Assembly: GCF_041296385.1 (NCBI RefSeq)
Contig: NC_091014.1
Span: forward strand, 56,066,078-56,130,077
From: Aphelocoma coerulescens
Taxonomy: Eukaryota > Chordata > Aves > Passeriformes > Corvidae
Direction: 5' to 3'
DNA: 64,000 bases
Numbering within the stretch: the first letter of the stretch is position 1; each line of letters starts with the position of its first letter. A program made the translations under genes and the position numbers. Under the pieces are notes generated by a model. That model had not been told where the DNA came from. It did not search any database and saw nothing but the letters and a program-made list of their open reading frames with translations. Shown here in pieces: positions 27,321 through 37,975 of the stretch.

Positions 27321-27849
27321 CCTGGCACTGAGACTCGGAGGCGGTCGCCAGGCACGGGCACGGAGCGAACCCGGTCGGAGCGCGGCACCCAGCGGTCGCT
27401 GACGCTGGGCCGGCAGTAGTAGCAGCGACCGCGGCGGTGCCGGCGGGAGCCTCTCCGTGCTCGGCTCCGCGGTGCCGGTGACCTTCCCGGAGCTGATCGC
27501 CAGGCCGGGGCAGGGCCTCCTCTCCCCGCGGAGAGTGTGTACCAGGCCCCGGGGAGAGGGCAGGAGGCTGGGCCGGAATCCCCCGTCGCCCCCGGGTCTT
27601 CCTGGCCGCCGGCGGGGCCTGTGCGCCGCGCGGTTCGCCGCTCGGGAGAGGGGCGGGGGAAGGCGAGCGGGACTGACGGACGGGGCCGGGCTGCACCTCG
27701 GGACAGCACGGGGCAGGCAGGCCCCGGAGAGAGCTAAGCTGGGCGGCGGAGGAGGCGGCCACCTCGGCGGCGCATCCCGGGAAGAGTCGGGACCTTCCCA
27801 CCGCCCTCCTCCTCGTCCCACCGTTAGCGGCTCCTCGTCCCGCGGAGAG

Positions 27850-28027
27850 TGGAGCTGCCGGTGCCGCTCCGGCTGGGACCTGCTGGCCGACACCTCCGGA
27901 ACGCCGGGTTGCGGGGACGGAGCTGGAGCTGCCCGCCTGGAGCGGAGGAGGGGGAAGGAGCGTTTGCCTGAGCGGAGCGGCGGGCGCTGAGCACCCGTCC
28001 CGGCGGCCCGGGAGCCACCCGGGAAAG
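27850..28027 (+). other. 3' part of non-coding first exon of a rightward gene
   Basis: The exon end is set by AAAG before GTAAGTGCC at 28,028, a strong donor. The start lies somewhere inside the CpG island and is not resolved; 27,850 is only a conservative limit. The longest plus-strand frame entering this segment (ATG at 27,457) stops at 27,990, and no ATG occurs between there and the donor. The exon therefore probably ends in 5' UTR and coding starts in a later exon outside the window. I cannot name the gene. Confidence 0.6.
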
Positions 28028-28033
28028 GTAAGT
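28028..28033 (+). other. Splice donor site, plus strand
   Basis: GTAAGT preceded by AAAG matches the donor consensus. A second donor-like site, TCG before GTGAGT, lies at 28,097-28,102 and could be an alternative exon 1 end. An acceptor-like CTTCCAGCAG follows near 28,110-28,117. Confidence 0.65.
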
Positions 28034-31000
28034 GCCTTCTCGTCGAGTCTTTGCTGCGTTTGGAGGCGAGGGGCGGGGGAGGGCAAGAAACAATCGGTGA
28101 GTGTCTCCCTTCCAGCAGTCCGGGAAGGGGGCACCCGAGTCCAGAGGGCCGGGCTGGCATCTTTATCTGTTGGATTTTAATCCCCATCAGATCCGGAATT
28201 GAAGAGATGCTCAAGCGGAGGCGCGCGTGTCGCTTCCCGGCACAAAGGGGCACGTCGCCCCGGCCGAGCGAGGCTCCGCCGCTCTGCTCGCTGGCTCGGC
28301 GCCGCACGCCTTGTGCTCCGGCCGGGCTGCGCTCCCGCTGCTCGCCGGCTCCAGCCCCGCCGCGGCGGGGTCCCGCCAAGTGCCGCCGCTCCGCGCCGGC
28401 GTCCGGGAGAGCCGGGGCTGGTGGCCGCGGCCGCGGGTGGGACGGAGGGAGTCGCGCCGCGGGGAGTGAGCGCTCTGCCCACCGGAACGGGACCCGGGGG
28501 CAGAGCTGGGACGCCGAGAGCAGGGTGACCTCCCCATCACCCGCCAGCCTCCCCTGCAAGCCTCCAGCCCGGGAAGCGCTCCTTTGGGAAGGCTTCTGCT
28601 ATCACCTCGTATCCGAGAACTGTGTCATTTAGATCGTTAATCCCTGCGCACCGGGGGATGGGGGGAAAATAGCAACTTGCGTCCCTGTGGAGGTGACGTG
28701 AAGTTTGATAATTCCTTATGTAACAGTTTTTGGAGAGATTCCTAGTTTTTCTGCTGTGCCCAGTTTTAGTAAGCAAGTGGTTTTTCTTCTTGGTAGAGCA
28801 TCAGACAAGCGATTTTTGTATTTTCACCTGTGTACAGTGTCTTCTGCTCTGTTCAACTTGGAACAGGGGTGCTGTTACACAGCAGATAAAGCCTACTTTT
28901 TTCCAACATGGAATTTTTAATGAAAATTAGCCAGCTGAGGTGTCTGAACAGTTGTTAGAAGGTCTTACCTTTCTCTGTATGCATTTCACATAGTGCTCTT
29001 AAAATTACTACAGGAAACATTTTCACAGCACTGATTGTCATGTATGTATTCTGGAAGGTATGGATGCTAGGATGGAAATGGCAATAAATCAAATGTCTTT
29101 TAAACATTGTTAGCTTCTCTTTAGACCGTATCGGTGCTGGAAGTGCTGGAAAGAATGGAAAGCAGCAGGCTAAACCAAGTGCTGTGTTAAAACCAGACCT
29201 GGCATTTGCCAACAGGTCATAATATTCTATTTAATGATATCTTCTGGATACAGATTAATTTTCTGTGTACAAACTATTTTTTAAACTTCTTCAGAAATAG
29301 AAGCAGCGGGAAATTTGATAAATGGGTTGAAAGGTTGCCTAGCTTCCATAAAGGATTATGTCTTCTACTGGGGAAAAAGCCTCAAATGAAAATAAAAAGC
29401 TAGCCTCACACACAAAAAGACAGAGTAGTGATTTGCCACATCTCTTCAGACTCCAGCTGCAAAGATATGCTAGGGGGACTGGTTTGGTTGGGCTTCTTCT
29501 CCTCGTTCAGTGATGAAAATGCACAGAGTATTGGGATAAGACCTATGAAATGTTCTTTTCTTTCTAACCTTGTGGAGCTCCATCGTTATACTGTAAGCTT
29601 AGAGGAGAAATCATGTAGATGCTCAGGTGATGAGTTAAGGGCAGGGGGATCTTCTAACGAAGTCATTCTGCTCCCTGCTGCAGAGGGGATAGGTTGTCAG
29701 AGGCTAGTTTACTTATAAGAACAGGACAAGCTAACAAAATAACCTTACCCCGAAAGTCTTCACCGTGTTTCAGTTTTTTTAAATGGAGAAATGTGGAACA
29801 GGTACCCCTAAACTTCTTGAAAACTGGAAATTGCTGGTAGATATTCCAAGCCTGAAATGTGAAATTCTTACTGCTCAGGTGTCCTGTGACGGCCCTTGAT
29901 CAGAAAGGCTGCAAGTCATGTAAGAGCTGCAGTAACTGCAGAGTCTCTGATGGATAATTGGATTGGTAGGTTGGTTTTGATTTTTTTTTTTTTTTTTGGT
30001 CTTTTAATTGCCTGCTGTAGTAGCTGGTGCCTTTTCTCCATCCTGTTGATGTTTCATTCTCATGATTTTTGGGTTATGTTGTGTGTGGCATCTTTCGTGT
30101 TCAAAGTATATACCCCCTTCTCAGTTGCTGGTAGGGAAAGCATAGCTTGGAGGTATTTGAATGACAGTATGGAGCAAGATACTTTTCTTTTTTTTTTAAC
30201 GTCTGAAATATATGTGACAGCTTCTTTTCTTTGTTGTTTAGATGACATGAGAAGACTGTAAGTTTTCTCAGGTCTGGAGAAATATGCATTGGTTTTCTTT
30301 AAAGGAGCACTGAAAATAGTATTACTTATATCTTGAATTCTCTGTGCCAGCTATTCAATCTGCAGAAATTCCAGAGTACAGTCCTCAGAAAGCCAAAGTG
30401 CAGAGCAGTGATGAATGACTGCATGTCTGGTGGAAACATTAAAATTTGTCAAAGGCTTGATCTGAAATTTCAGCGTGTAGAACTTTATTATTAGTAAAAG
30501 TAGTATTCCTTCTGAATTAATTACTCTAGAAAACTGTAAAATTAGGCATCTCCCAAGTGCACTTAACTCACTGAACTGAAGTGTTCTTAAAAACAATGAT
30601 TTTGAACTCATAAGACTACTTTCTGCTTAAATGTGTGGCTTTTGTTTTTACCTGGGATAAGCAATCAGTTGTTAATAGACCCTTACTGGATTACTCTCCT
30701 CTTTCATCCTTTGTCTGATTTTTTTTTATGTGGCCTTACAAGAACAATCTTAACAAACAAACACAAAGCCAACAAAAACCAAGCCTTTTTTTTTTTTTTT
30801 GCCTGATGTTTATAAAGGCTAATAATTGGTAAAATTCATAATCTGACGACGAAGCCTTTGCACTGTATGCTAAACTCTAACTGTATGCACACTCCTGGTG
30901 GTGTTGCTGGGAGTGTTTGTCTAGATCCAGAACAGCAATTTATTTTTTTTAAAAATGTGTATTTATCCTTATTTCCTGTCTTGTATGAAAGCGTATGTTA

Positions 31001-33104
31001 ATGAGCTCTTGTCAGCTTTGAAGGCTTTTCATCATCTGCATTAGAATAAATTAACAAAATGTCTGTTTTAAGAACACTAGATTTCTGATGTATCTTCTTT
31101 TCCTGTAACGTGTCTGTGCTGATAACATTAAGATTTGTGTGATAAGAGAACATAATGGCCAATGTAAGTTTGCATTCTTCATGAGTTTGTCTCCATTCTC
31201 TTCAGAGTTGGTTCTGTTGGTTATTTGCCTAATGCTGTGGCTAAAGAACTTTCTCAAAAGTGGTTTTGTGCAAGGAAATGTGCACACAATGTCCATTGCA
31301 CTATTTTTGCTCTGTTAGGTTTGCCTCATCTTCCTTTTTGTAGTGAATGCTAGCTTTAAAAAACAACCATTGTTCATTAATTCTGGCCTTAAAACCAGCC
31401 ATTGTTCATTATCCCACACTTGGCACAATTTAAGAGCTGGAGAGTCAGAACTACCTCAAGGAAGATATTTTTACTTTTCCCTGTTTTTTGGTTTTTTTTT
31501 TTCCTTTTCATTGGATCTAATTTTTCTCTTCCTTATGATACATCCACCTGAAGATAAAGGTTAAAAGATGAGGGCTGTACCTTGTAAGGATTCATGATTC
31601 TTCTGGTGTCACTTGTCTTAGTATTTGAAGGTCTGTCTTGTCTTGTCAAAGCTTGTTCAATGCATGGCTGTAGAAAGGGAGCAGCAGATAAGAAATTCTA
31701 TTTTATTTGGAAGTTGGTGGCTCAAAAATCAAGGAGAAAATTGCTAGAAAGGATTATCCTGGCCTTGGCACTGGCTTTGAAGAAATCTGCCAAGGCTGGA
31801 ATCCTTGTTTAAGTGCCATCTGTGTCAGAATTAGAAGCAAACTGTGTAAAATAGTTCCATTACTCATTCTAAATTGCAGATCAGACCAGGTCTGATAATG
31901 TTTACAGAAGTGTCCACAGCACCTTCTTTCTGGGATATAGCTACTGTTTCCACAACAGCAGAGTTAACTGGGTAGAAGCTACATTTAAAATTGTCAAAAA
32001 GAACCCCGGCAATGTTCAGCCAGTGCTATAGCAAAAAGTCAGATCTGGTCATGTAGACCTGGTGGTGGAAGAAGCTGGAAATCTCAGCTGATGAAAGCAG
32101 AACGCAGTCTTCCTCACTAACCCCCACATAAGATAGGTATGCCTGAAAATAATAAAAAGAAACAGATTGTTTTTTAAGGCTGGAGCTCCCTGTCCTCATG
32201 CCTCTGGTCTCTTGACTAATGGGTGCTAGAAGATAGATGCCATCACCACACTATTCTTCTCCCATGCATTATTGTGTATTGATGAGTCATTTCTGTTACT
32301 CCACGTCTATACCAATTTTTATCCTCAGGAAATAGTTGCACGTGATGACCCAGACTATGTGTGCTGGCTGAGAGGCAGCGTGTCAAGGGTCACATCGAGG
32401 AGCAGTGTCTTGCTTTACTAGGAATCTATCACAGTTATAGAAATCGTAGCTATTTTGATCTGCTGTTGTTTGTTCAAACTGCAAATAGCAGTGGTAACAC
32501 CGGAACCAGAGCTTTCTTAAATAAGGACAACACCCATATCAGTTTAAACCTGCTTTCACTCACCTGCACTGAGAGATACAAGAAAACTTGTGTTCAGAAA
32601 TAAAATAAAATAAAATAATAACTTTTTAAAGCAACCTTCTGCTTCCTTCACAAGAAGTTTTCTGCTGATTAAAAGTTCCAGGGAAGTTGAGTTGTCACTT
32701 TGAGTTGCATCTCTCAATAGTTCCTCTAAAGTTTATCTTGGAATGTAATATTAATATGCAGAGGTTCATCATTTCACTTCTACCATTAGCTTTTAGGTTT
32801 TGTCTGCTGGTAGGCATTTGGCAACTAAGACTTAGGACTAGGAGAAAACTAGAAATTGTTACTGAGAAATCTTCATTTAAATACAGAGAAAAATGAAGGA
32901 TTTTGTTTTAGCAGGACACAAGAGGAAGAGGAGAGAAAGGGCAGAGAAATGATGGGAAGGAATTGTAGAAATTTATTTATTTAAATATGAAACTCTGCTT
33001 ACAGTTTCTAGATGGACTTGGGAATGAATTTAATTTGTCTGTTTGGAGAAATGAGTATTTCTCAATGTGGAATATAAAGTGTCACTGAATGATGAAATGG
33101 GGGG
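28034..33104 (+). other. Probable intron 1, proximal part
   Basis: The first 500 bases are still CpG-island sequence; the rest is AT-rich. The plus strand shows G over C (196 to 147 by hand count in 29,401-30,240) and many T runs, the strand asymmetry seen in vertebrate introns transcribed in this direction. T homopolymers lie at 29,981-29,997 and 30,786-30,800, a (TAAAA)n tract at 32,598-32,619, and a 32-bp-period duplication at 31,367-31,411. No exon with convincing splice sites was seen. Confidence 0.5.
32598..32619. repeat. (TAAAA)n microsatellite
   Basis: About four AAATA/TAAAA units in tandem, flanked by AT-rich sequence. Confidence 0.85.
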
Positions 33105-33190
33105 AGCAAGAAGAATTGAGAACTATTCAAATGAGGTGATGTTTTCAGTTGTTTTTTAGGCTTCTCAACCCAGCTTCTTCTGGGGAGGTT
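33105..33190 (+). repeat. Possible internal fragment of an avian ERV LTR
   Basis: GATGTTTTCAGTTGTT followed by a gapped GGCTTCTCAACCCAGC resembles the 5' third of common bird ERV LTRs of the TGTCCTGGTT type. There a similar GATGTTTTCAGTTGTT comes before CAGCTTCTCATGCCCAGCC. The preceding AGAAGAAT also fits. The segment has no LTR ends, so it would be an old, internally deleted remnant. The assignment is from memory of the family and may be wrong. Confidence 0.35.
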
Positions 33191-36100
33191 TCATTTTCTC
33201 CCTCTTTCTGAGTCCCCTGCTGTGCCTCTGAACCTCAGGACTAAATTCTCTTGGTGATTGTTTTCCCTTCTGTCTTCAGTTAATGCTGCTGCTAATCAGT
33301 ACTGCAAATGGAATTTTATGTTCAAAAATTACCGGACTTCAGTATATGGATCTGCTTAATTCAATATTTTTCATGCTGAAGGTGCTAGAGACGTATATGC
33401 CACTGGATAGAAATAAGAAATGAAAGCCAATTATTCTAGCATTATTAAATACCCAAATATATGTTCTTTAGCTCATGTTGTTCTTAAGAACATTAGCTTT
33501 CATTGTTTTGTTAACAGAAGGGATGTATGAGGCTTCCTGGTATTTTTATGTAAAATGAACTTACATTAACCTTGAGGCTCTTCAAGCAGCAGTTAAATTC
33601 TGTATTTTTGTAGTCTCATCATTTTTCAATCCTAAGACTAGTTCTAGAGTGTGACTCAGATTTAAACTTGAAAGTTTTCATTCATGTAAGAAAAATTTTC
33701 AAAGATAAAATATTGGCTGGCATGCTTGGGAATTCTTAAAGGAGATAAAGATGGTTCCTACTGCTTTAAAAGGGTGCAATTGTCTGTATTTTTTGATTCC
33801 TCAATATTGAGCATATTGTACAATTAGATGCTGTTTTATCAAAGTAGAGAATTGGAGCATTGAAGAATGAGGTCCCTGTAAAGGTGGACATTTTTTGTTG
33901 CTATTATTGGAATATGTTATAACTTATGTCCTTGATCTTGATCTTCCAGAGCTCTTTAATATCAACAACATTTATGAGAAATCTGTTCCTCTTCAGTGAC
34001 TATTCCAAGTAGTAGAAATCAGTAGGTGATGATGTTGTGAACAATTTTTAGTACTAGGAGAGCTGCCTGTTGACATTAACTTCCACAAAGCAAAAATGAT
34101 CAGTTTAGGAAATGGCAGAAACTTTTAGTTTGCAATGTCTTCCTCATTGAGATTCATGTTGTCAAAATGGGGGTGCTACAAATGAAGAAAGAAGGGAAAA
34201 TACCAGTACTGATACTGAGTGTATTGGAACATAGGACATGCCAGTGGCTAAGCCAAACCATTTGGTGATGGGCAGGTACCATGAGAAAGAAGCAATTTGT
34301 TTGGGAATAAAATTCATATCCTTCCGTAGTTGCTCTCAAGACATCAGGTGTGGAGAAGGAAGTATAGCCACAGTGGCTTAAGTTCCTACCTTTCCTTTCA
34401 AACATTGCAGTCTGCCTGCCATTTCTCTTGTTCCCACTATAATGCTGCTGCATCTTAAAGGCTGCCAGATTAAAATAGCAGCTTCTAGCAAACTTCTGGG
34501 GTCATTATGACTTACAGTGTTTAGGTTAGCCATGTAGATCCTTCGTTGTTGGAACACCTCTTTTCCATGTGAAGGCATTGCTTTGGGAATGATTCCTCCA
34601 CAGCCAAGATCAGGATGTTTTCCAGCTGGTTCAGACAGTGGAGAACTGTGCACAGTGATGTCTTGCAATATGGTTATCAGCTTTGGAATTTACATCTCTA
34701 CTGTTGCTATCCAGAGTCTTGCCCCTTGCTTTTGCATGCTGTGCTGGGGAAGTTTGACTTAAAATCTCAACTTGTCCATACTACCAGTTGCCACTACTCT
34801 CACGCCACTACTCTCAGCCTGGTACCTGAGGTATATTGAACTACATCAAATACTAAAAGCATCTGAGGTGCTGTTTAGTAAGCTTAGATCTTGATTTATA
34901 TTACTGTTGCAATGTGAATAACTGTGCACAGTTGGTGAATGGGTTGAAAAGAAAGATGTTCCTAGCATTTTTTCTTTATTAAGATGAGCAAAACCAGTAA
35001 TATTGTGCCACTAGTATGTAAGGAGTGGAATCTGATGACAGTATTTTTCATATGCAGAATAACTTTGCCAATTTCCTAGTCTTAGACATGTTGTAGAAAT
35101 AAATCAGTAGGTTCCTGAATGCTTTACAGAGCTCTTAGAGTGAGGAAAATGGCAGTGTAGAAAGATAAACCCATTCTGTGACAACAAACTGATGCCGTGC
35201 AGATGAAGTGATTTGAGCAAAGTTTCCCAAGTGGTTAATCAAAAAGCACAGAGCAGAACTCTGGTTTCCTGAAAGAGTCACTGTCCTATGCCTTAAACAG
35301 GTGAAAATGCCACTGTCTTTGGCAAGAACTATTGCTTAATATGGTTGTGCCTTAGATGATAAAACCAAGTCCCTAATGATACTTGGCATATAATAATTAT
35401 ATTGTGTAAATATTCAGAATATATGTGCATCCTAAAACAAACAAGCAGAAGTTAATTGACAAATGGATAAATGACAAAATAAACAGATCATAGTGAAATT
35501 TACAAATACTCTTTGTTGATTTAGAGGCAGTGCTGTGACCACAGGAAGAAAGGAGTGTGTTTTACTCCCTGAAAATAGAAAATAATGCAACACTTAAAGA
35601 AGGAAATAGAAAAATGTTGAAGGAGTAAATGAATATATCTTGGAATTTAAAGGTTGTAGGTTATTGTTCGTTAAATACACGGAGTTTGTCTATGGTCAGG
35701 TGGTGCTAACTACCTAGAGAGTGTAACTGGAAAATGCCACTGCCATTTAGAAGAAAAGTTGCCATAAATAAACAGTAAGGAGGCCAGAGTATCCACTGAA
35801 TTACTGACACATGTTAACTGGATTAAAAATATGGCACTTTTATTGATTGCATTATTTTATATCAGTTTTGACCCATGATGAGTAGGGGCAGACACAGAAT
35901 TTGTCTGAACAGAAAGCTAGTGCCTTGTTGCTGGGCAAATTTGTTAAGGGTGCAGGGGTGGAGAGAATGAGAGGAACAACACTGAGGTAAATCCATGTTT
36001 GCCAGGTGTCTGAAGGTGATGCAGTTTGATAGAGAACAAATTTTTCAGACATCCTAAAGGATGTCTGAAATCCTAAGATCTGAGATCCTAAGGTCTTAAG

Positions 36101-36657
36101 TTTTTCATAGTGAGTTTCTTCTTCCCTTCCTGTTTTCAGTCTAAAAAATGCTGTATTACACATCAGCAGTAAAGATTTCTGGACCTGAGGTTAGTATCAA
36201 AAATTCTTTGAAATAATTAATTTTACAGCATATTTTATTTTAAGTGTTTGGTTGGGTTTTGTTCCTCAGTTTCATCTGTCCTGCAATTGGACCCTGATAT
36301 GTTAAGGAAGGCGTTATGTTTTGTTTCTGGTAAGATTTTTTTCTTTTCCTTTTATCCTAAACTTAAAGTATGAAGTTGCTGCATATGAAAGTAATATGAT
36401 CTGAGAAAAGATCTTGACATTCTGGTTGAAGTAGTGGAATTGTGAATGTAATACAGAAAGCAGTTATTTATTCATTTTATTAAAATGCCTGGAGGCTCTG
36501 GTTGAGACAGGGCTTACTGCATGCTGGGTGAAGCACAAGTACACTCAGTGTACCTGAAGGGTGCTTTATGGTCAGGAAGGCTGGTCTAAACCAGCAGCAA
36601 AACACTGGTTTGTGGCTGGAAGTTTTCTGAAACAGCAGTGCCTTAGAAGAGTCAGGT
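33191..36657 (+). other. Probable intron sequence, no gene seen
   Basis: AT-rich non-coding DNA. Minus-strand frames at 34,154-34,453 and 34,378-34,668 (99 and 96 codons) overlap and look somewhat protein-like, but match no family I recognise. A 12-bp motif is duplicated at 34,791-34,816. A perfect 13-bp inverted repeat and related direct repeats lie at 36,043-36,098. Confidence 0.45.
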
Positions 36658-36962
36658 GATGGTTGAGGTTGGAAGGGACTGCTGAAGGTCATCTGCTCTA
36701 TCACCCTAGCTCAAGCCACCTAGAGCCAGGTGCCTAGGACTAAATCCAGATGGCTTTTGAGTATCTTCAAGGACGAAGACTCTACAACCTCTCTAGGCAA
36801 CCTGTGCCAGGGCTCAGTTACCCTTACAGTAAAAAAGTTTCCTGATGTTCAGGGGGACTCTCTTGTGTGTTTCAGTTTGTGCATGTTGCTTTTCCTGTCA
36901 CTGAACACTACTGAGAAGGATCTGGCTCTACCATCTTTATACCCTCCTTTCAGATACTTACT
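36658..36962 (-). mobile_element. CR1 LINE, 3' end segment
   Basis: Read on the minus strand, this matches the last part of avian CR1. It holds the end of ORF2 (the stretch giving an excess of hydrophobic and basic residues before 'WN' and 'FKSH'-like positions in intact copies), then the 3' UTR ending near GTCCCTTCCAACCTC. On the plus strand the GGTTGAGGTTGGAAGGGACT block marks the end of the element. It joins directly to endonuclease sequence at about 36,962, so the reverse transcriptase is missing. It has many substitutions and is not intact. Confidence 0.88.
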
Positions 36963-37975
36963 CTTGTCATTCCTCACTAGTTTTAGCTCCAGGTGGGCTC
37001 TGGCTTTCCTGACTGCATTTCTGCATGCTCAGGCAGCGTCTCTGTACTCCTTCCAGTCTACCTGTTCCTGCTTTCTCCTTTTGTATACTTTCTTTTTGTG
37101 TTTGATTTTTGCCAGGACCTCCTTTTTCATCTCTATAGGCCTCCTGGTATTTTTGTGTGACTCCCTTTGAGATGAATGTTTCTTGAGTTTGGAGGAGGTG
37201 ATCCTTGAGTATCAAGCAGTTTTCTCTGACCCCTGTTTCCCTCCAGACCCTATCCCATGGGACTGTTTTCATGCAGGTTCCCAAAGAGACCAAAGTCTGC
37301 TATCCTGAATGCCAGGACTGTGATCTTGTTTATTTGCCCTTCTTCCTCCTATTAGTCTTGTGAATGCCACCAGGTCACTGTAACTTAAGGCTGTCTGTGA
37401 TCTTCATGTCCCCAAGGAGCCCTTCTTTTTTAGTAATTATGAGGTCCAGCACAGAATGTCCCACTGTTGGCTCCTTTATCGCTTGGGTCAGAAATTTATC
37501 AGTCTCTCTGGGAGTGCTCTGGATGCTTCTCCCTGGGTTGTCCTTCCTGCCCATACCAGAGTGGTTTAAGTCCTCCCTGACAAGGACCGGGGCCTGTGAA
37601 TATGAGGTTGCTGCTCCCTGTCCATAGAGGGCCTCATCCACTTGATTTCCTGGCCAGGTATGCTGTAGCAGATGCTCACTCACTACAGTGTCACCCGTGC
37701 TGGTCTGCTCTCTAATCTGTGCCCATAAGCTCTCACTTAGCTCATCATCCATGCCCAGACAAAGCTCCATGCATTCTGATGCCTCTCTCATGAAAGGTGT
37801 CTCCACCTCCAGGTCCTTCTGACATGCTCGTCCCAAAGAGCCTGTGTGCCTCCTTTACAGCACTCTACTCAGGCAAGCCATTGCAACGTGTCTCCATTCA
37901 TCCCAGCAAGATCATAACCATGAAACTGCACACAAATCTGGAATTCCTCGTGTTTACAATATTGATGTTTATTCA
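36963..37975 (-). pseudogene. CR1 LINE ORF2 endonuclease fragment (decayed)
   Basis: CR1 ORF2 encodes an apurinic-like endonuclease followed by a reverse transcriptase, used for target-primed retroposition. Minus-strand frames at 37,836-37,375 and 37,293-36,967 together resemble the C-terminal half of the endonuclease and the linker after it. Examples are MELCLG near the start, DEALYGQ, LDLIITKKEGLLGD, then VPWDRVW, LKDHLLQTQE and KYQEAYRDEK. The frame changes between the two blocks. At the position of the conserved SDH catalytic motif the sequence keeps the Ser-Asp codons, but in a shifted frame, and a small deletion removes the His. The element is dead. N-terminal endonuclease and ORF1 are absent beyond about 37,975, consistent with 5' truncation. 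Confidence 0.88.

Larger units (their letters stand above)
26700..28560. promoter_or_regulatory. CpG island, probable bidirectional promoter
   Basis: Base composition changes abruptly from AT-rich to very GC-rich with dense CpG and returns to AT-rich after about 28,560. There is no TATA box. GC boxes of the Sp1/KLF type are frequent (GGGGCGGG at 27,277-27,284, 27,650-27,657 and 28,069-28,076, plus reverse-strand CCCCGCC). Consensus splice donors lie on opposite strands about 1.26 kb apart and face outward. Together these suggest a broad-initiation CpG promoter serving transcripts in both directions. TGACGTG (28,694-28,700), a CRE-like half site, lies just outside in the rightward intron. Start sites cannot be placed from sequence alone. 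Confidence 0.88.

Noticed and set aside
26594..28559. Minus-strand open frames of 371, 456 and 560 codons across the CpG island
   Set aside because: All three minus frames are open together over the same bases, which is typical of GC-rich sequence lacking stop codons. The translations are Pro/Arg/Ala/Gly-rich, with no domains. Only the portion ending at the donor (26,768) has any support.
27457..28632. Plus-strand frames of 177 and 193 codons in the CpG island
   Set aside because: The first ends before the donor and the second starts after it. Both are low-complexity GC-rich shadows on the strand opposite other open frames.
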